Origin: Prochlorococcus sp. AG-402-L18
GTDB lineage: Bacteria; Cyanobacteriota; Cyanobacteriia; PCC-6307; Cyanobiaceae
Length of the DNA stretch: 64,000 bases
Assembly: GCA_003216725.1 (NCBI GenBank)
Contig: QCIL01000003.1
Coordinates: forward strand, 1-64,000
Reading direction: 5' to 3'
In this document: piece by piece, positions 11,218-21,374 of the stretch
How the letters are laid out: each line of letters opens with the position of its first letter
How positions within the stretch are numbered: position 1 is the first letter of the stretch
Notes under the pieces: generated by a model
The model's database searches: none
Told to the model about the DNA's origin: nothing
The model's input: only the letters and a program-made list of their open reading frames with translations
Translations under genes and position numbers: made by a program

Positions 11218-12273
11218 ATTTGTCATTTAAAAAAGGCCTGCAATTATGCAGACCTTTTTGTGTGTTGGAGATTATCTAAACTAAATTAATAAATTTAGAA
11301 GCTGAATGAAGTTTTAACCATTACACCTGTTTCGTCATCTACTCCAGTAGTTGCCTTTTCCTTAACGAAGAATAATGGTGTAACTGTCATACCATCGTTG
11401 ATTGGATAAGAGTAATATGCTTCATACATATACTCTTCATCTGCATCCTCTAGGATATCACTGTAACCTAAAGCTACTCCAGCTGTTCCTGGTCCTACGT
11501 CTCCGCTAACACCAACGAAGAAACTTGTTGACTCATCTGCACTAGGTGTAGCACCACCAAGATCAGCAACTTCGTAACCAACACTTATTGAAGGTAAACC
11601 TTCTGGTGTGTAGTAAGCATTAAGAGCTGTATACTTGTTAACTGAGAAAACATTGTCATCAGCACCATTAGGTACTTCATCATTGTCAACGATACCGTAT
11701 GTTACTGAAACACCGTAGTTATCAGCTGTGTAAGCTGCGTTGAAACCATAAGCATCTTTGCTTTCTAAAGTTGCTAGACCACTTTCAGGACCTGCGTAAC
11801 CAAAGGCAGTAGTAAGTCCGTTTCCGAAGTCATAAGCAGCACCTATCATTGCACCACCGTTAGTGATACCAGCATTTACATTAGCGCAGTCATCAAGAGT
11901 ATTTGATGGTCCGCCGTATGCGCAAGCTGTTGTGAAAAGTGCACTACCATCTGTGTTATCACCAACAATAACAGTTGTTGAAGAACCAACAGGGAAAGTG
12001 TAAGATACGCCATCAACTTTTAGGCCGTCACCACTTGAGTTACCATCAAATTCAGCAACTCCAAGACCTGATGCATTACCAGCGTCTAAAGAAATATCAA
12101 GTGAATCTTCACCAGTAAAACTTGTATTAAGATCGATCTGGAAGCTATAACCTGCCATTACAGCACTGTCTTCCTGAACTCCAGCGAGGGTGCTATCTTG
12201 GTCTCCACCATCAACTGAACCGACATACATGTCAGCACTGAATGAAGCAGTTGTAGTTTCTGAAAAACTACCA
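11218..12273 (-). repeat. Near-identical direct repeat, copy B (porin barrel plus terminator)
   Basis: See copy A. Confidence 0.9.
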
Positions 12274-12530
12274 GCTTCAAAGTTATTCATTCTTGCTTCT
12301 AATCCGTCAACACGGCTATTAGTTACAGCAAGTTCTTTTGGGTAAAATTCGCTGATGTTTTCAACTTCTTCTGATGAAGAATAGTTGGAGACTTCAGCAA
12401 GGTTAAGCTCATTAGCTGTTGCAGACATTGGTGCAAGTAGACCTAATGTTGCAGGAGCTATAAGCAAGCTTTTGAAAAGCTTCATAAATTTCCTCACACG
12501 AAATTTAAAGGACACCCTAATATAAGGCAT
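11295..12530 (-). CDS. Som-type cyanobacterial porin, copy 2
   Basis: Signal peptide MKLFKSLLIAPATLGLLAPMSATANE plus barrel; start more likely MKLFKS near 12485. Confidence 0.85.
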   Translation of the reverse strand: MPYIRVSFKFRVRKFMKLFKSLLIAPATLGLLAPMSATANELNLAEVSNYSSSEEVENISEFYPKELAVTNSRVDGLEARMNNFEAGSFSETTTASFSADMYVGSVDGGDQDSTLAGVQEDSAVMAGYSFQIDLNTSFTGEDSLDISLDAGNASGLGVAEFDGNSSGDGLKVDGVSYTFPVGSSTTVIVGDNTDGSALFTTACAYGGPSNTLDDCANVNAGITNGGAMIGAAYDFGNGLTTAFGYAGPESGLATLESKDAYGFNAAYTADNYGVSVTYGIVDNDEVPNGADDNVFSVNKYTALNAYYTPEGLPSISVGYEVADLGGATPSADESTSFFVGVSGDVGPGTAGVALGYSDILEDADEEYMYEAYYSYPINDGMTVTPLFFVKEKATTGVDDETGVMVKTSFSF

Positions 12531-12650
12531 ATAGCACTAAAAAATCAAGTATCAACGCACACAAATCTGAATCTCGTGACACTTTATAAAGCTAAACATA
12601 GAATTAATTTTATTGATTCAAAGAATTAATAGGTCAAAATAAAATTTAAT

Positions 12651-12824
12651 TTAATTTGATTTTGATTTCTTTGCAATTTTGAAAGAAACTTCTTTTGTTT
12701 TATATTTCTTTTTTTTATTAATTCCAAAAGAATCTACATACCATCCAGAAGCTAGTCTAGTATCAATTTCCTCGTAACATTCATTACGATTTAATTTATT
12801 TAGAGATTTTTTTTTGTAATCCAT
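12651..12824 (-). CDS. Small hypothetical protein (57 aa)
   Basis: MDYKKKSLNKLNRNECYEEIDTRLASGWYVDSFGINKKKKYKTKEVSFKIAKKSKSN. Confidence 0.45.
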   Translation of the reverse strand: MDYKKKSLNKLNRNECYEEIDTRLASGWYVDSFGINKKKKYKTKEVSFKIAKKSKSN

Positions 12825-13065
12825 GTTCTTGGACTGTAGTTATCCATATTACGAATATTAAAAATATAGCATCAAAACTATAAATATCATTTATTTAAAT
12901 CAATCTTGTTTAACAGTACGGAAAAATAAATTAAATATATTTTGATATTAAAAAAAATATTATTTGAAATCTGAAGAAAAAAGAAAAAAACATTTAATTT
13001 TCCTCAACAAAAAAAATTATCAGTTAGATTTTCCGAAAATATATACCTGAGGAGCACAAGGTAAA

Positions 13066-13170
13066 ATGACTCAAATTAATTTACTTGTAAATTCTTTGCC
13101 AAGAGATTTGTTAGAATTTTCTTTCTTTTTAGCAGTTGGTTTCACTGCAGGTTCAATAGGGTTAATCTGA
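13066..13170 (+). CDS. Small single-TM hypothetical protein (34 aa)
   Basis: GAGGAG-like SD then MTQINLLVNSLPRDLLEFSFFLAVGFTAGSIGLI. Confidence 0.45.
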   Translation: MTQINLLVNSLPRDLLEFSFFLAVGFTAGSIGLI

Positions 13171-13842
13171 AATAACGTTCAATTTCTTAAAGTTTCTCCA
13201 ACAATGTAAGAATATGCCACTTGAAAGTAAAAACTCAAATATTTCCTGATCATTCCTTATTTGTTGAGTTGTGGAAGCCCAAGAAATATCAAAGTAAAAA
13301 TAAAATAAAGCAACAAACAAAAAATATAATGATAAATCTTTTGGTGGAAATGCTTTTACTTTATTGAATTTTTTCCATCCAAACCACCCGAGAAAAATGC
13401 AACTTAATTCAAAAAGAGGATCTAAAAGATAATTATGAAAAAAAGGTAGATTATGAAAATTAGTTTCACCTTGGACGTTTAAATTTGATATTGCATCAAT
13501 TCCTACTCCTGTTAATCTTTCCCCCCAACTAATTTCTTCACCTGCGATTAGAAATGTAAATATTGCTATTAGTAACCAAATTTTACTATTAAAGTCTTTT
13601 TTATTATTAAGTTTAAAAAAAACCAAAAAAGCCAAAATAGACGATCCTGTGTATTCAATAAACTGAATCCACTCTAAAGGGCCATCTTCACTTCTAAGCC
13701 AATCAAACCAACTAATTCCAATAAAAAATTTTCCATAAGGAAGAATATATACAAAACAATATATAAACAATAAATAATAAACAGGAAATAAACTTACTTC
13801 AGGAGTTATTTTTCCCCATGGGGTTTTTATGTCTTTAGCCAT
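13162..13842 (-). CDS. Multi-TM conserved hypothetical protein
   Basis: 226 aa; several TM segments and conserved-looking AGEEISWGERLTG...NVQGETNFHNL motif. Confidence 0.65.
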   Translation of the reverse strand: MAKDIKTPWGKITPEVSLFPVYYLLFIYCFVYILPYGKFFIGISWFDWLRSEDGPLEWIQFIEYTGSSILAFLVFFKLNNKKDFNSKIWLLIAIFTFLIAGEEISWGERLTGVGIDAISNLNVQGETNFHNLPFFHNYLLDPLFELSCIFLGWFGWKKFNKVKAFPPKDLSLYFLFVALFYFYFDISWASTTQQIRNDQEIFEFLLSSGIFLHCWRNFKKLNVISD

Positions 13843-14198
13843 TCAAAAAGAATTTAGATGTAATTGGAATTTTCTTAGAAAGATCTTTTCCATTATAAAT
13901 TATCTATAGATTCATATTGAAATAAAAAAAATTTCAAGTTTTTGCATTTGAAGGAAATTCCAGACTTCAAATCGATTAATAAAAATAATAAATTATCAAA
14001 AGATTGGGAATGATAGTAAAGCTTACTTTACTTCTAAATTTCAATCTTGATTCATGAAGAAATCTTTTAATCTCGATCGTATATTTTTTATCGACAAAAA
14101 AGTAATAAAAACTTTTTTCAGACAAAAAGTTCATTTTTATAAAATATTCACAAATAAAGTCTTTTATAGATACCTTTTATAGACTAAGATCTAATAAT

Positions 14199-14272
14199 CG
14201 GGGCGTGGCGCAGCTTGGTAGCGCGGGTGCTTTGGGAGCACTAGGTCGCAGGTTCGAATCCTGTCGCCCCGA
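14199..14272 (+). tRNA. tRNA-Pro (TGG), island anchor
   Basis: CGGGGCG...CGCCCCG acceptor pairing, anticodon loop CTTTGGGAG, TTCGAAT T-loop. Confidence 0.96.
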
Positions 14273-14291
14273 CTCTTAAAAACCAAGTCAT

Positions 14292-14322
14292 ACTAGCGAG
14301 TCTTCCAACTCGCTTTTTTATT
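14292..14322 (+). terminator. Terminator hairpin after tRNA-Pro
   Basis: AGCGAGTcttccaACTCGCTTTTTTATT. Confidence 0.75.
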
Positions 14323-14344
14323 GCTTACTGTCTCATATTGCGAA

Positions 14345-14367
14345 AGGGTAGCTCTAGGGGTAGCTCA
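14345..14367 (+). repeat. Module 1 left paired arm repeats
   Basis: AGGGTAGCTCTAGGGGTAGCTCA; GGGTAGCT at 14346 and 14358. Confidence 0.85.
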
Positions 14368-14633
14368 TACGAAGTACTTTGATCTACTTTGCGCCTATTT
14401 TTCTATATACATGGAAAGAATTTAAATATCTACAAATCTTGTTGGATTAACCTCTAGTGCTTCTATTGATTTAAATAATTCTCTGATTTTAGATTTAGTC
14501 CTTTTCGCTTTTATTGGTTAAAGTTTTATTTTCTTCTTTTTTTAAGTAAACATCCTTAAACTTAATTTTTTAAAAAAAATTTTTCTTTAACTTTACTTAA
14601 CCATAGGTGAATATTATTTATTAAATTGAAATT

Positions 14634-14846
14634 GTGGGGATGTTTAAATACAGGGAATTCATTGCTCAAATCAAATATAAAGAATTAATATCTTCACCTG
14701 TATATTTTATTCCTGTTTTGCTTTTATCCATAATGATTATTATTGAAGGTTTTCACATCTTTAATCACAAACAAAATTGCAAAACTAAAGCTGAGTGGAT
14801 GGAACAATCAGGAATGACTTATGACAGGGAATCAGAAGTTAATTAA
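14634..14846 (+). CDS. Small membrane hypothetical protein
   Basis: 70 aa, one TM segment. Confidence 0.45.
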   Translation: MGMFKYREFIAQIKYKELISSPVYFIPVLLLSIMIIIEGFHIFNHKQNCKTKAEWMEQSGMTYDRESEVN

Positions 14847-14864
14847 TAAAATATAAAATATAAT

Positions 14865-15185
14865 TTATTCACAGCAACGTTTTCTTTTTGAGGAATAATC
14901 TGTCAAAGAAGTTATCCATTCCTTGATCAAAAAAAGAGATTCTTTATTTAGGCTGTAGTACACCCATCTACCTTCTTGTCTGTCTGCGATAAGACCAGCT
15001 TCCTTCAAAATTTTCATGTGATATGAAATTCTTGATTGAGACAATTTAGTTAATTTCATAATATCGCAAACACAAATTTCTCCATCCATCATTAGGTCAA
15101 TTATTTCTAACCTAAAAGGATCAGAAAATGAAACCATCAACTTAGATATATTTTCTTTTTTTAATTTGCTACTCTCTTTTAACAA
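14865..15185 (-). CDS. arsR: ArsR-family transcriptional repressor
   Basis: Winged helix plus EICVCDIMKLTKLSQSRISYHMKILKEAGLIADRQEGRWVYYSL; ELCVCDL-like metal-binding motif. Confidence 0.92.
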   Translation of the reverse strand: MLKESSKLKKENISKLMVSFSDPFRLEIIDLMMDGEICVCDIMKLTKLSQSRISYHMKILKEAGLIADRQEGRWVYYSLNKESLFLIKEWITSLTDYSSKRKRCCE

Positions 15186-15257
15186 TTTTAAAGTAATTAA
15201 ATTCTCCTAAATATAGCTTAAATAAAAAAGATTTCATTTATAAAAATAATTTGATGC

Positions 15258-15273
15258 ATCAAAATATTTTGAT
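15258..15273. promoter_or_regulatory. Candidate ArsR operator (perfect 16-bp palindrome)
   Basis: ATCAAAATATTTTGAT = ATCAA-N6-TTGAT; overlaps TTGATGCATCAA (15251-15262); in the divergent arsR/gap promoter. Confidence 0.75.
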
Positions 15274-15299
15274 CTATAATTTCAATAGAGAATTTCAAA

Positions 15300-16325
15300 G
15301 TGATGAAAATTGGAATTAATGGTTTTGGAAGAATTGGCAGATTAGTTTTCAGAGCATTATGGGATAGAGCTGATATAGAAATAACTCACATTAATGAGAT
15401 AGCAGGAGATTCGAATGCCGCAACGCATCTACTCGAATTCGATTCAGTCCATGGCAGATGGGGGAAAGATATAAAGGTTAAAGAAGAAGAAATAATAATT
15501 GATGGAAAGAAATTAACCTACACATCTTTTAAAAATTACCTTGATGTTCCTTGGGAAAAATCTTCTGTAGATATTATTTTGGAATGTACGGGAAAGAATA
15601 AAAAGCCAGACAAACTAAATCCCTATTTTGATTCTCTAGGGATGAAAAGAGTAATAGTTGCTTGTCCAGTCAAAGGAATTGTTGCAGAAGCTGAATCACT
15701 TAATGTAGTTTATGGCATAAATCAAAGTCTTTATGACCCTTCCAAACATAAATTAGTAACTGCAGCATCCTGTACCACAAATTGTTTAGCTCCGATAGTA
15801 AAGGTAATTAATGAAAATTTTTCAATTAAACACGGTGCTATTACAACTATTCACGATGTCACGAACACTCAAGTTCCTGTAGATTTTTATAAAAGTGATT
15901 TGAGGAGAGCAAGAGGATGTATGCAAAGTTTAATACCTACTACCACTGGATCTGCTAAAGCTATCGCTGAGATCTTTCCAGAATTAAAAGGAAAATTAAA
16001 TGGACATGCAGTAAGAGTTCCTCTACTTAATGGTTCTTTAACAGATGCAGTTTTTGAATTAAATAATGAAGTGACAACTGAACAAGTAAATATTGCACTA
16101 AAGGAAGCTTCAGAAACCTATTTAAAAGGAATTCTTGGCTACGAGGAAAGACCTTTAGTTTCTTCAGATTATGTAAATGACTCTAGGAGTTCAATAGTGG
16201 ATAGTTTATCAACGATGGTTGTTAATTCAAATTTATTAAAGATATACGCTTGGTATGACAATGAGTGGGGTTACAGCTGCAGACTTGCAGATCTTACTGA
16301 ATATGTAATCAAAAAAGAAATTTGA
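15300..16325 (+). CDS. gap1: Glyceraldehyde-3-phosphate dehydrogenase, arsenic-operon type
   Basis: [18 protein letters not shown]...[16 protein letters not shown]; adjacent to arsJ and arsR. Confidence 0.93.
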   Translation: MMKIGINGFGRIGRLVFRALWDRADIEITHINEIAGDSNAATHLLEFDSVHGRWGKDIKVKEEEIIIDGKKLTYTSFKNYLDVPWEKSSVDIILECTGKNKKPDKLNPYFDSLGMKRVIVACPVKGIVAEAESLNVVYGINQSLYDPSKHKLVTAASCTTNCLAPIVKVINENFSIKHGAITTIHDVTNTQVPVDFYKSDLRRARGCMQSLIPTTTGSAKAIAEIFPELKGKLNGHAVRVPLLNGSLTDAVFELNNEVTTEQVNIALKEASETYLKGILGYEERPLVSSDYVNDSRSSIVDSLSTMVVNSNLLKIYAWYDNEWGYSCRLADLTEYVIKKEI

Positions 16326-17596
16326 TTTATGTCTTTATGAAGTTATCTAATATTCAACAATATAATGTTGTAACAGCAAACTATTGGGCATTCACTCTCA
16401 CTGACGGCGCATTAAGATTATTAGTTGTTGGTCACTTTCATGAGCTAGGTTACACAACTCTACAAATTGCTTTACTTTTCCTTTTTTATGAGTTTTTTGG
16501 AATAATCACTAATCTTTATGGTGGCTGGATAGGAGCAAGATATGGTTTAAGGCTTACTTTATGGATTGGGACTATCCTGCAAATCATCGCTCTTTTTATG
16601 CTTATTCCAGTTAAGGAAGATTGGCCAGTAATTTTTAGTGTCGCATACGTTATGGTTGCTCAAGCAGTTAGTGGGATAGCAAAAGATTTAAACAAAATGA
16701 GTGCTAAAAGTGCTGTTAAGACAGTAGTTCCAGAGACAAATGATGGCAATGATACTGGCCAAAAACAACTTTTTAAATGGGTTGCTATTTTAACTGGATC
16801 TAAAAATGCTCTTAAGGGAGTTGGCTTTTTCTTGGGTGGATTTTTATATAAGTTATTTGGATTCAATAATGCTGTAGCAATTATGGGTTTTGGACTCTGC
16901 TTAGCCTTTTTATTGACATTAATTTTGCCTGGAGAAATTGGCAAGATGAAAACCAAACCAGCTTTTAATGATCTTTTTTCAAAATCAAATGCAATAAATA
17001 TTCTTTCAGCAGCAAGATTCTTTCTTTTTGGAGCAAGAGATGTTTGGTTTGTTGTAGCTCTTCCAGTATTCCTAGATATGGCATTTGGTTGGGACTACAT
17101 GGAAATAGGATTATTTCTTGGGGCCTGGGTAATAGGTTATGGAATTGTTCAGGCATCGGCTCCAGCAATTAGAAAGATGTGGGGCCAGAAAGAAAGTCCA
17201 GATCGTAAAGCTATCCAATTTTGGAGTGCTGTATTAATGGTCATACCATTTTTGATAGGAGTCGCATTATGGAGAGAAAGTTCTCCATCGATAGCAATAA
17301 TTTTAGGACTTACAATTTTTGGATTTGTTTTTGCAATGAATTCCTCTACACATTCTTATATGATTTTGGCCTACTCTGATAATGAAAAAATCAGTTTAAA
17401 TGTTGGCTTCTATTACATGGCAAATGCTGCTGGAAGACTAGTTGGAACATTACTATCTGGCTTACTATTTATGATTGGGAAAAATCCGAGTATTGGTCTT
17501 CAATATTGTCTTTATTTTTCATCACTTCTAATATTATTTTCTTGGATTTCGAGTCTTAAATTACCATCAATCAAACAAAGCTTATCATCACCATAA
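16322..17596 (+). CDS. arsJ: ArsJ organoarsenical (1-arseno-3-phosphoglycerate) efflux MFS transporter
   Basis: [57 protein letters not shown]; gapdh-arsJ gene order; internal Met start near 16336 likely. Confidence 0.92.
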   Translation: MIYVFMKLSNIQQYNVVTANYWAFTLTDGALRLLVVGHFHELGYTTLQIALLFLFYEFFGIITNLYGGWIGARYGLRLTLWIGTILQIIALFMLIPVKEDWPVIFSVAYVMVAQAVSGIAKDLNKMSAKSAVKTVVPETNDGNDTGQKQLFKWVAILTGSKNALKGVGFFLGGFLYKLFGFNNAVAIMGFGLCLAFLLTLILPGEIGKMKTKPAFNDLFSKSNAINILSAARFFLFGARDVWFVVALPVFLDMAFGWDYMEIGLFLGAWVIGYGIVQASAPAIRKMWGQKESPDRKAIQFWSAVLMVIPFLIGVALWRESSPSIAIILGLTIFGFVFAMNSSTHSYMILAYSDNEKISLNVGFYYMANAAGRLVGTLLSGLLFMIGKNPSIGLQYCLYFSSLLILFSWISSLKLPSIKQSLSSP

Positions 17597-17626
17597 AAAC
17601 TAATTTTTAGAAATTAGAATATTTAA

Positions 17627-18853
17627 ATGGCAAAAATATCCTTAATTGAACTTGCAAAAATTTTTCTAAAAATTGGTATTTTCAGTTTTGGAGGACCATA
17701 TGCTCATATTTCTTTATTCGAAGATGAACTTATAAATAATAAAAAATTAATCTCAACCCAATCTTTTGAAAAAGGTATTGGTTTATGTCAATTGCTTCCA
17801 GGGCCAATATCCACTCAATTGGCAATATATATAGGTCTTAAAATTAATGGTTATCTTGGTGGATTGATATCCGGTATATGTTTCATTATCCCAGGATTCA
17901 TTTCGGTATTAGTTCTTAGCTTTTTTTGGCAAATTTATTCAGGATCAAAATTTCTAAATGATTTAATTTATTTTAATCCTCCTATTATTGCAGGAATAAT
18001 TTTTTCATTTTCATTAGTTCTTTTAAAAAAAAGATTAAAGTTAGATCGATTATTATTCTCTAGCTCAATCTTATTTCTACTTATATTTGCAAAATATAAT
18101 AGTATTCAATTTCCTCTCATAACAATTCTAACTATTGCAGGTTTGATAAATATTTTCTTACAGAAATGGAAAAATATTTTTTATAGCTTGGTTCCTTTAT
18201 CTATGTTTTCAACAACCTCATTTTTAACTAGCTCAATCTTTTTGGATATTGCCAAGTTTTATAATTTTTTAAAGCACTCTACAAACTCAAAGTTTTTAAT
18301 TGATTATCTTAATCTGTTTTTTTTCTTCTTGAAATCGGGACTTTTTATTTTTGGAGGGGGATTAGTAATCATTCCTCTAATGAGTGATTATGTTGTCTCA
18401 CAAGGATGGTTAACAAATAATGAATTTATAGATGGGATAATGATTGGCCAGATAACACCTGGTCCTGTCTTATTAACTACAAGTTTTATTGGATACAAAG
18501 CTGGGTATTCGGTCGGAGGAATAAATGAAGCTTTAAAGTATTCATTTATATCAACTTTTGCAATTTTTTTACCAAGTTTTTTATTGATTTTTGTTTTTGG
18601 AAAAGGCTTCATAAAAAACAGAATTAAATCGATTAATTACTTTATCGAAGGAGTAATCAATACAATTCCAGGCGCAGTTATTTTCTCTGGCTTTAATTTA
18701 ATTGAAGATAGTTTTTCATCAAAATACTTTTTAATTGGCTCTATTTTTATAGTTTTAATCTCCACACTATTATCTTTTTTTAAAATATTTCCAGCCTACA
18801 TACTTATTCTTTTTTCTTTAATATTAGGTTTATCAAAATATTTTTTTGCATAA
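17627..18853 (+). CDS. chrA: Chromate transporter family protein (ChrA)
   Basis: Duplicated FGGP/FGGG ... [10 protein letters not shown] / [10 protein letters not shown] motifs. Confidence 0.9.
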   Translation: MAKISLIELAKIFLKIGIFSFGGPYAHISLFEDELINNKKLISTQSFEKGIGLCQLLPGPISTQLAIYIGLKINGYLGGLISGICFIIPGFISVLVLSFFWQIYSGSKFLNDLIYFNPPIIAGIIFSFSLVLLKKRLKLDRLLFSSSILFLLIFAKYNSIQFPLITILTIAGLINIFLQKWKNIFYSLVPLSMFSTTSFLTSSIFLDIAKFYNFLKHSTNSKFLIDYLNLFFFFLKSGLFIFGGGLVIIPLMSDYVVSQGWLTNNEFIDGIMIGQITPGPVLLTTSFIGYKAGYSVGGINEALKYSFISTFAIFLPSFLLIFVFGKGFIKNRIKSINYFIEGVINTIPGAVIFSGFNLIEDSFSSKYFLIGSIFIVLISTLLSFFKIFPAYILILFSLILGLSKYFFA

Positions 18854-18882
18854 AAAAAGGAGGAAATAAATTCCTCCTTTTA
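18853..18882. terminator. Bidirectional terminator between convergent chrA and pstS
   Basis: AAAAAAGGAGGAAATAAATTCCTCCTTTT. Confidence 0.8.
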
Positions 18883-18898
18883 ATGTTTGTCTTACGAT

Positions 18899-19888
18899 TT
18901 ATTTACCGATTCTTTTTACCGCAGCTCTTGACTTCTCAAGAATATCTCCTTTTAAGGGGACAAATCCAAGTGATGGGGCTTTATCTTGATACTCATCACT
19001 TAACAATGTATTAAAGGCTTGTTTGATTGCTTTAGTGTTTTTACCATTACCCTCTTCATAGGCGAGTATCCATGTCAATGAAGCGATAGGGTAAGCTCCT
19101 CTAGCTGAAGGATTAGGATTCTTACCAGCAAGATTTTCATCTAAAGTAATACCATTGAGAGCCTTAGCTCCTGCTTCTACAGATGGTTTTAGAAACTGAC
19201 CTGAGAGATTTTGAAGTGCAGCAGCTTTAACATTACCCTTAATGTAGGACTGGTTAACATAACCAATTGAGCCATAAGTGTTTTGAATAACACCTGCTAC
19301 TCCAGAATTACCTTTGGCCCCAACACCAGAAGGCCATTTTACAGACTTACCTGTGCCTAATGTCCAAGTTTTCGAAAACGCTTCCATGGAGTTTGTAAAG
19401 GCTTTAGTTGTACCTGATCCATCAGAACGATGAGTCCAAGTCAATTTTCCAGGAGCGCATCCAACTTCCTTCCAATCTTTTATAATACCCATTGCAACTT
19501 GTACAGCCTGCTCTTGAGTAAGTTTCAAATCACAATCGTAGTTATATCCAAAAGCAATAGTTCCACCAACCATGGGGATCTGAACTAAACCTCTAGTAAC
19601 TTTTGCTATGTCCTTGTCTTTCATAGGATCGTCAGAAGCACCAAAGTTTACTGTCTCATCAATAAATGCTTTTCTTCCGGAACCAGAACCAACAGCTTGA
19701 TAATTTACTTTTGGGCCTCCATCATTTGATAAATCTTTAAACCATCTAGTATAAATCTTGGCAGGGAAAGATGCTCCTGCTCCACTTAACCTCACTGAAG
19801 AAGTTGAGGTTCCGCAAGAAGCAACAAGAGTCATTGTTGAAGCTAATAAAAATGCTTTTTTAGCTAATTTCATTGTTGAAATGATCAA
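18899..19888 (-). CDS. pstS: Phosphate ABC transporter substrate-binding protein
   Basis: LSGAGASFPAKIYTRWF...GSGSGRKAF...RSDGSGTTKAFT; lipoprotein-type leader. Confidence 0.95.
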   Translation of the reverse strand: MIISTMKLAKKAFLLASTMTLVASCGTSTSSVRLSGAGASFPAKIYTRWFKDLSNDGGPKVNYQAVGSGSGRKAFIDETVNFGASDDPMKDKDIAKVTRGLVQIPMVGGTIAFGYNYDCDLKLTQEQAVQVAMGIIKDWKEVGCAPGKLTWTHRSDGSGTTKAFTNSMEAFSKTWTLGTGKSVKWPSGVGAKGNSGVAGVIQNTYGSIGYVNQSYIKGNVKAAALQNLSGQFLKPSVEAGAKALNGITLDENLAGKNPNPSARGAYPIASLTWILAYEEGNGKNTKAIKQAFNTLLSDEYQDKAPSLGFVPLKGDILEKSRAAVKRIGK

Positions 19889-19968
19889 ATGATAGACTTC
19901 ATATTTATAGCACTTAATTTGAACACCAATGCTCTTTAACTTTAAATTTATCTTTTAATTAATTAGCT

Positions 19969-19987
19969 CTTAACCTTCTCTTAAACC
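19969..19987 (-). promoter_or_regulatory. Candidate Pho box upstream of pstS
   Basis: CTTAACCT-tct-CTTAAACC, 11-bp phased repeats of the cyanobacterial Pho-box type. Confidence 0.55.
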
Positions 19988-20152
19988 AAATCTTGATTAG
20001 AGCTTTTTTCGTTTGGTTTTCAGAATATTTAAAAATAAACTTAGATTAATTTTTAACTTTTATTGATAAAAATTTTGAAATTTGCAGACAATTCTCCTTT
20101 TAATTTAAAAAGAGTTTAAGGTCTATTTAAATTTTTCTTGTTGAGTTTACTT

Positions 20153-20171
20153 CTTACTCATTTCTTAACCT
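20153..20171 (+). promoter_or_regulatory. Candidate Pho box upstream of porin
   Basis: CTTACTCA-ttt-CTTAACCT about 55 nt before the ATG. Confidence 0.45.
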
Positions 20172-20226
20172 TAACTCGTTTTCATATACATGGATACATA
20201 TCCAATTTCACGTGTTGAGTTAATTT

Positions 20227-21321
20227 ATGAAGCTTTTTAAAAGCTTGCTAGTAGCTCCTGCAACATTAGGTCTTCTAGCACCTATGTCTGCTACAGCAAA
20301 TGAAGTTACTATTAGTGACTTCACTCCTGCAGAACAACTTGCTATCACTAACAGTCGTGTAGAAGGTTTAGAAGCAAGATTTAATAATTTCGAAGCTGGT
20401 GGTTTCTCAGAAACAACTACTATGAAAGGTTCAGCTGAATTTTTGATCGGTGCTAAGGAACATGGTAACGCTGCTGATGGTGAAGAAGCTTTTATGAGTT
20501 CCTATCACTTTACATTCGACTTAGATACAAGTTTTACGGGTGAAGATAACTTAAATATTGAGATATCAACTGGTAACCAAACAGGTTCTAAAACAGTTGC
20601 AAAAGATCTTGATTTCGGAGAGCCAGCAGGTGATGAATTAAGAATCGAAGATGTTAACTACACTTTTCCTCTTGGAGAATGGGAAATTTCTGTTGGTGAA
20701 TCAATGGACGCATCCAAAAACTGGCCAAATGCATGTGCAGTAGAGAACACCTTTGATGCATTAGCCGATTGTGGAGCTGAAAATTCCGTCGATCTATCAG
20801 GAGATGTTTCTTTAAGTGTTGGCAGAAGTTTTGGAGATGGATGGGATATTGGTTTCGGAATTTCAGCAAATGATGGCGAAGTTGCTACAAAAGGAATGTT
20901 CACTGAAGAAGGTGCTGATTACTACGGGGCTGCTGTCGGATACACATCAGATAATTATGCCGTAACTATGGCATTCTCTGATAAAGACAGTGGTTCATAC
21001 TATGGGGTTACAGCTGCTTATACTCCAGAAGATTTTCCAACTATAAGTGGAGGTATTGAATTTGGAAGTCCAGATTTCAGTACTGAAGACACTACTCAAT
21101 ACGTAGTTGGTATTTCTTCTGATCTTGGCGAAGGTACCATTGCAGCAGCATATGGAACAAAAGCTGCTTACAAGCCTTCAGAAACAGAATTATTTGCTTA
21201 CGACCTTAGTTACTCTTATCCACTAAACGATTCAATGTCTATTAAGCCATTTGTTTATGTTGTTGAGCAAACTGGTGATGATGATACTGGATTTGGTGTA
21301 ATTACAAAATTCAAATTCTAA
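20227..21321 (+). CDS. Som/PhoE-type porin in the pho cluster
   Basis: MKLFKSLLVAPATLGLLAPMSATANE leader shared with porin copy 2; beta-barrel ending in F. Confidence 0.85.
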   Translation: MKLFKSLLVAPATLGLLAPMSATANEVTISDFTPAEQLAITNSRVEGLEARFNNFEAGGFSETTTMKGSAEFLIGAKEHGNAADGEEAFMSSYHFTFDLDTSFTGEDNLNIEISTGNQTGSKTVAKDLDFGEPAGDELRIEDVNYTFPLGEWEISVGESMDASKNWPNACAVENTFDALADCGAENSVDLSGDVSLSVGRSFGDGWDIGFGISANDGEVATKGMFTEEGADYYGAAVGYTSDNYAVTMAFSDKDSGSYYGVTAAYTPEDFPTISGGIEFGSPDFSTEDTTQYVVGISSDLGEGTIAAAYGTKAAYKPSETELFAYDLSYSYPLNDSMSIKPFVYVVEQTGDDDTGFGVITKFKF

Positions 21322-21338
21322 TCAGAATAACAATGTTT

Positions 21339-21372
21339 AAAAGACCTCCAATCTGGAGGTCTTTTTTTTTTA
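21339..21372. terminator. Bidirectional terminator between porin and phoR
   Basis: AAAAGACCTCCAATCTGGAGGTCTTTTTTT. Confidence 0.85.
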
Positions 21373-21374
21373 AA

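Noticed and set aside
20654-20903. Minus-strand ORFs inside the porin
   Set aside because: Antisense shadow ORFs of a convincing porin gene; same reasoning for 16660-16956, 16965-17168, 18388-18612, 21844-22026, 26861-27196, 50865-51218, 54225-54419, 54903-55139, 57628-57930, 58227-58463, 59049-59276 and 59889-60155
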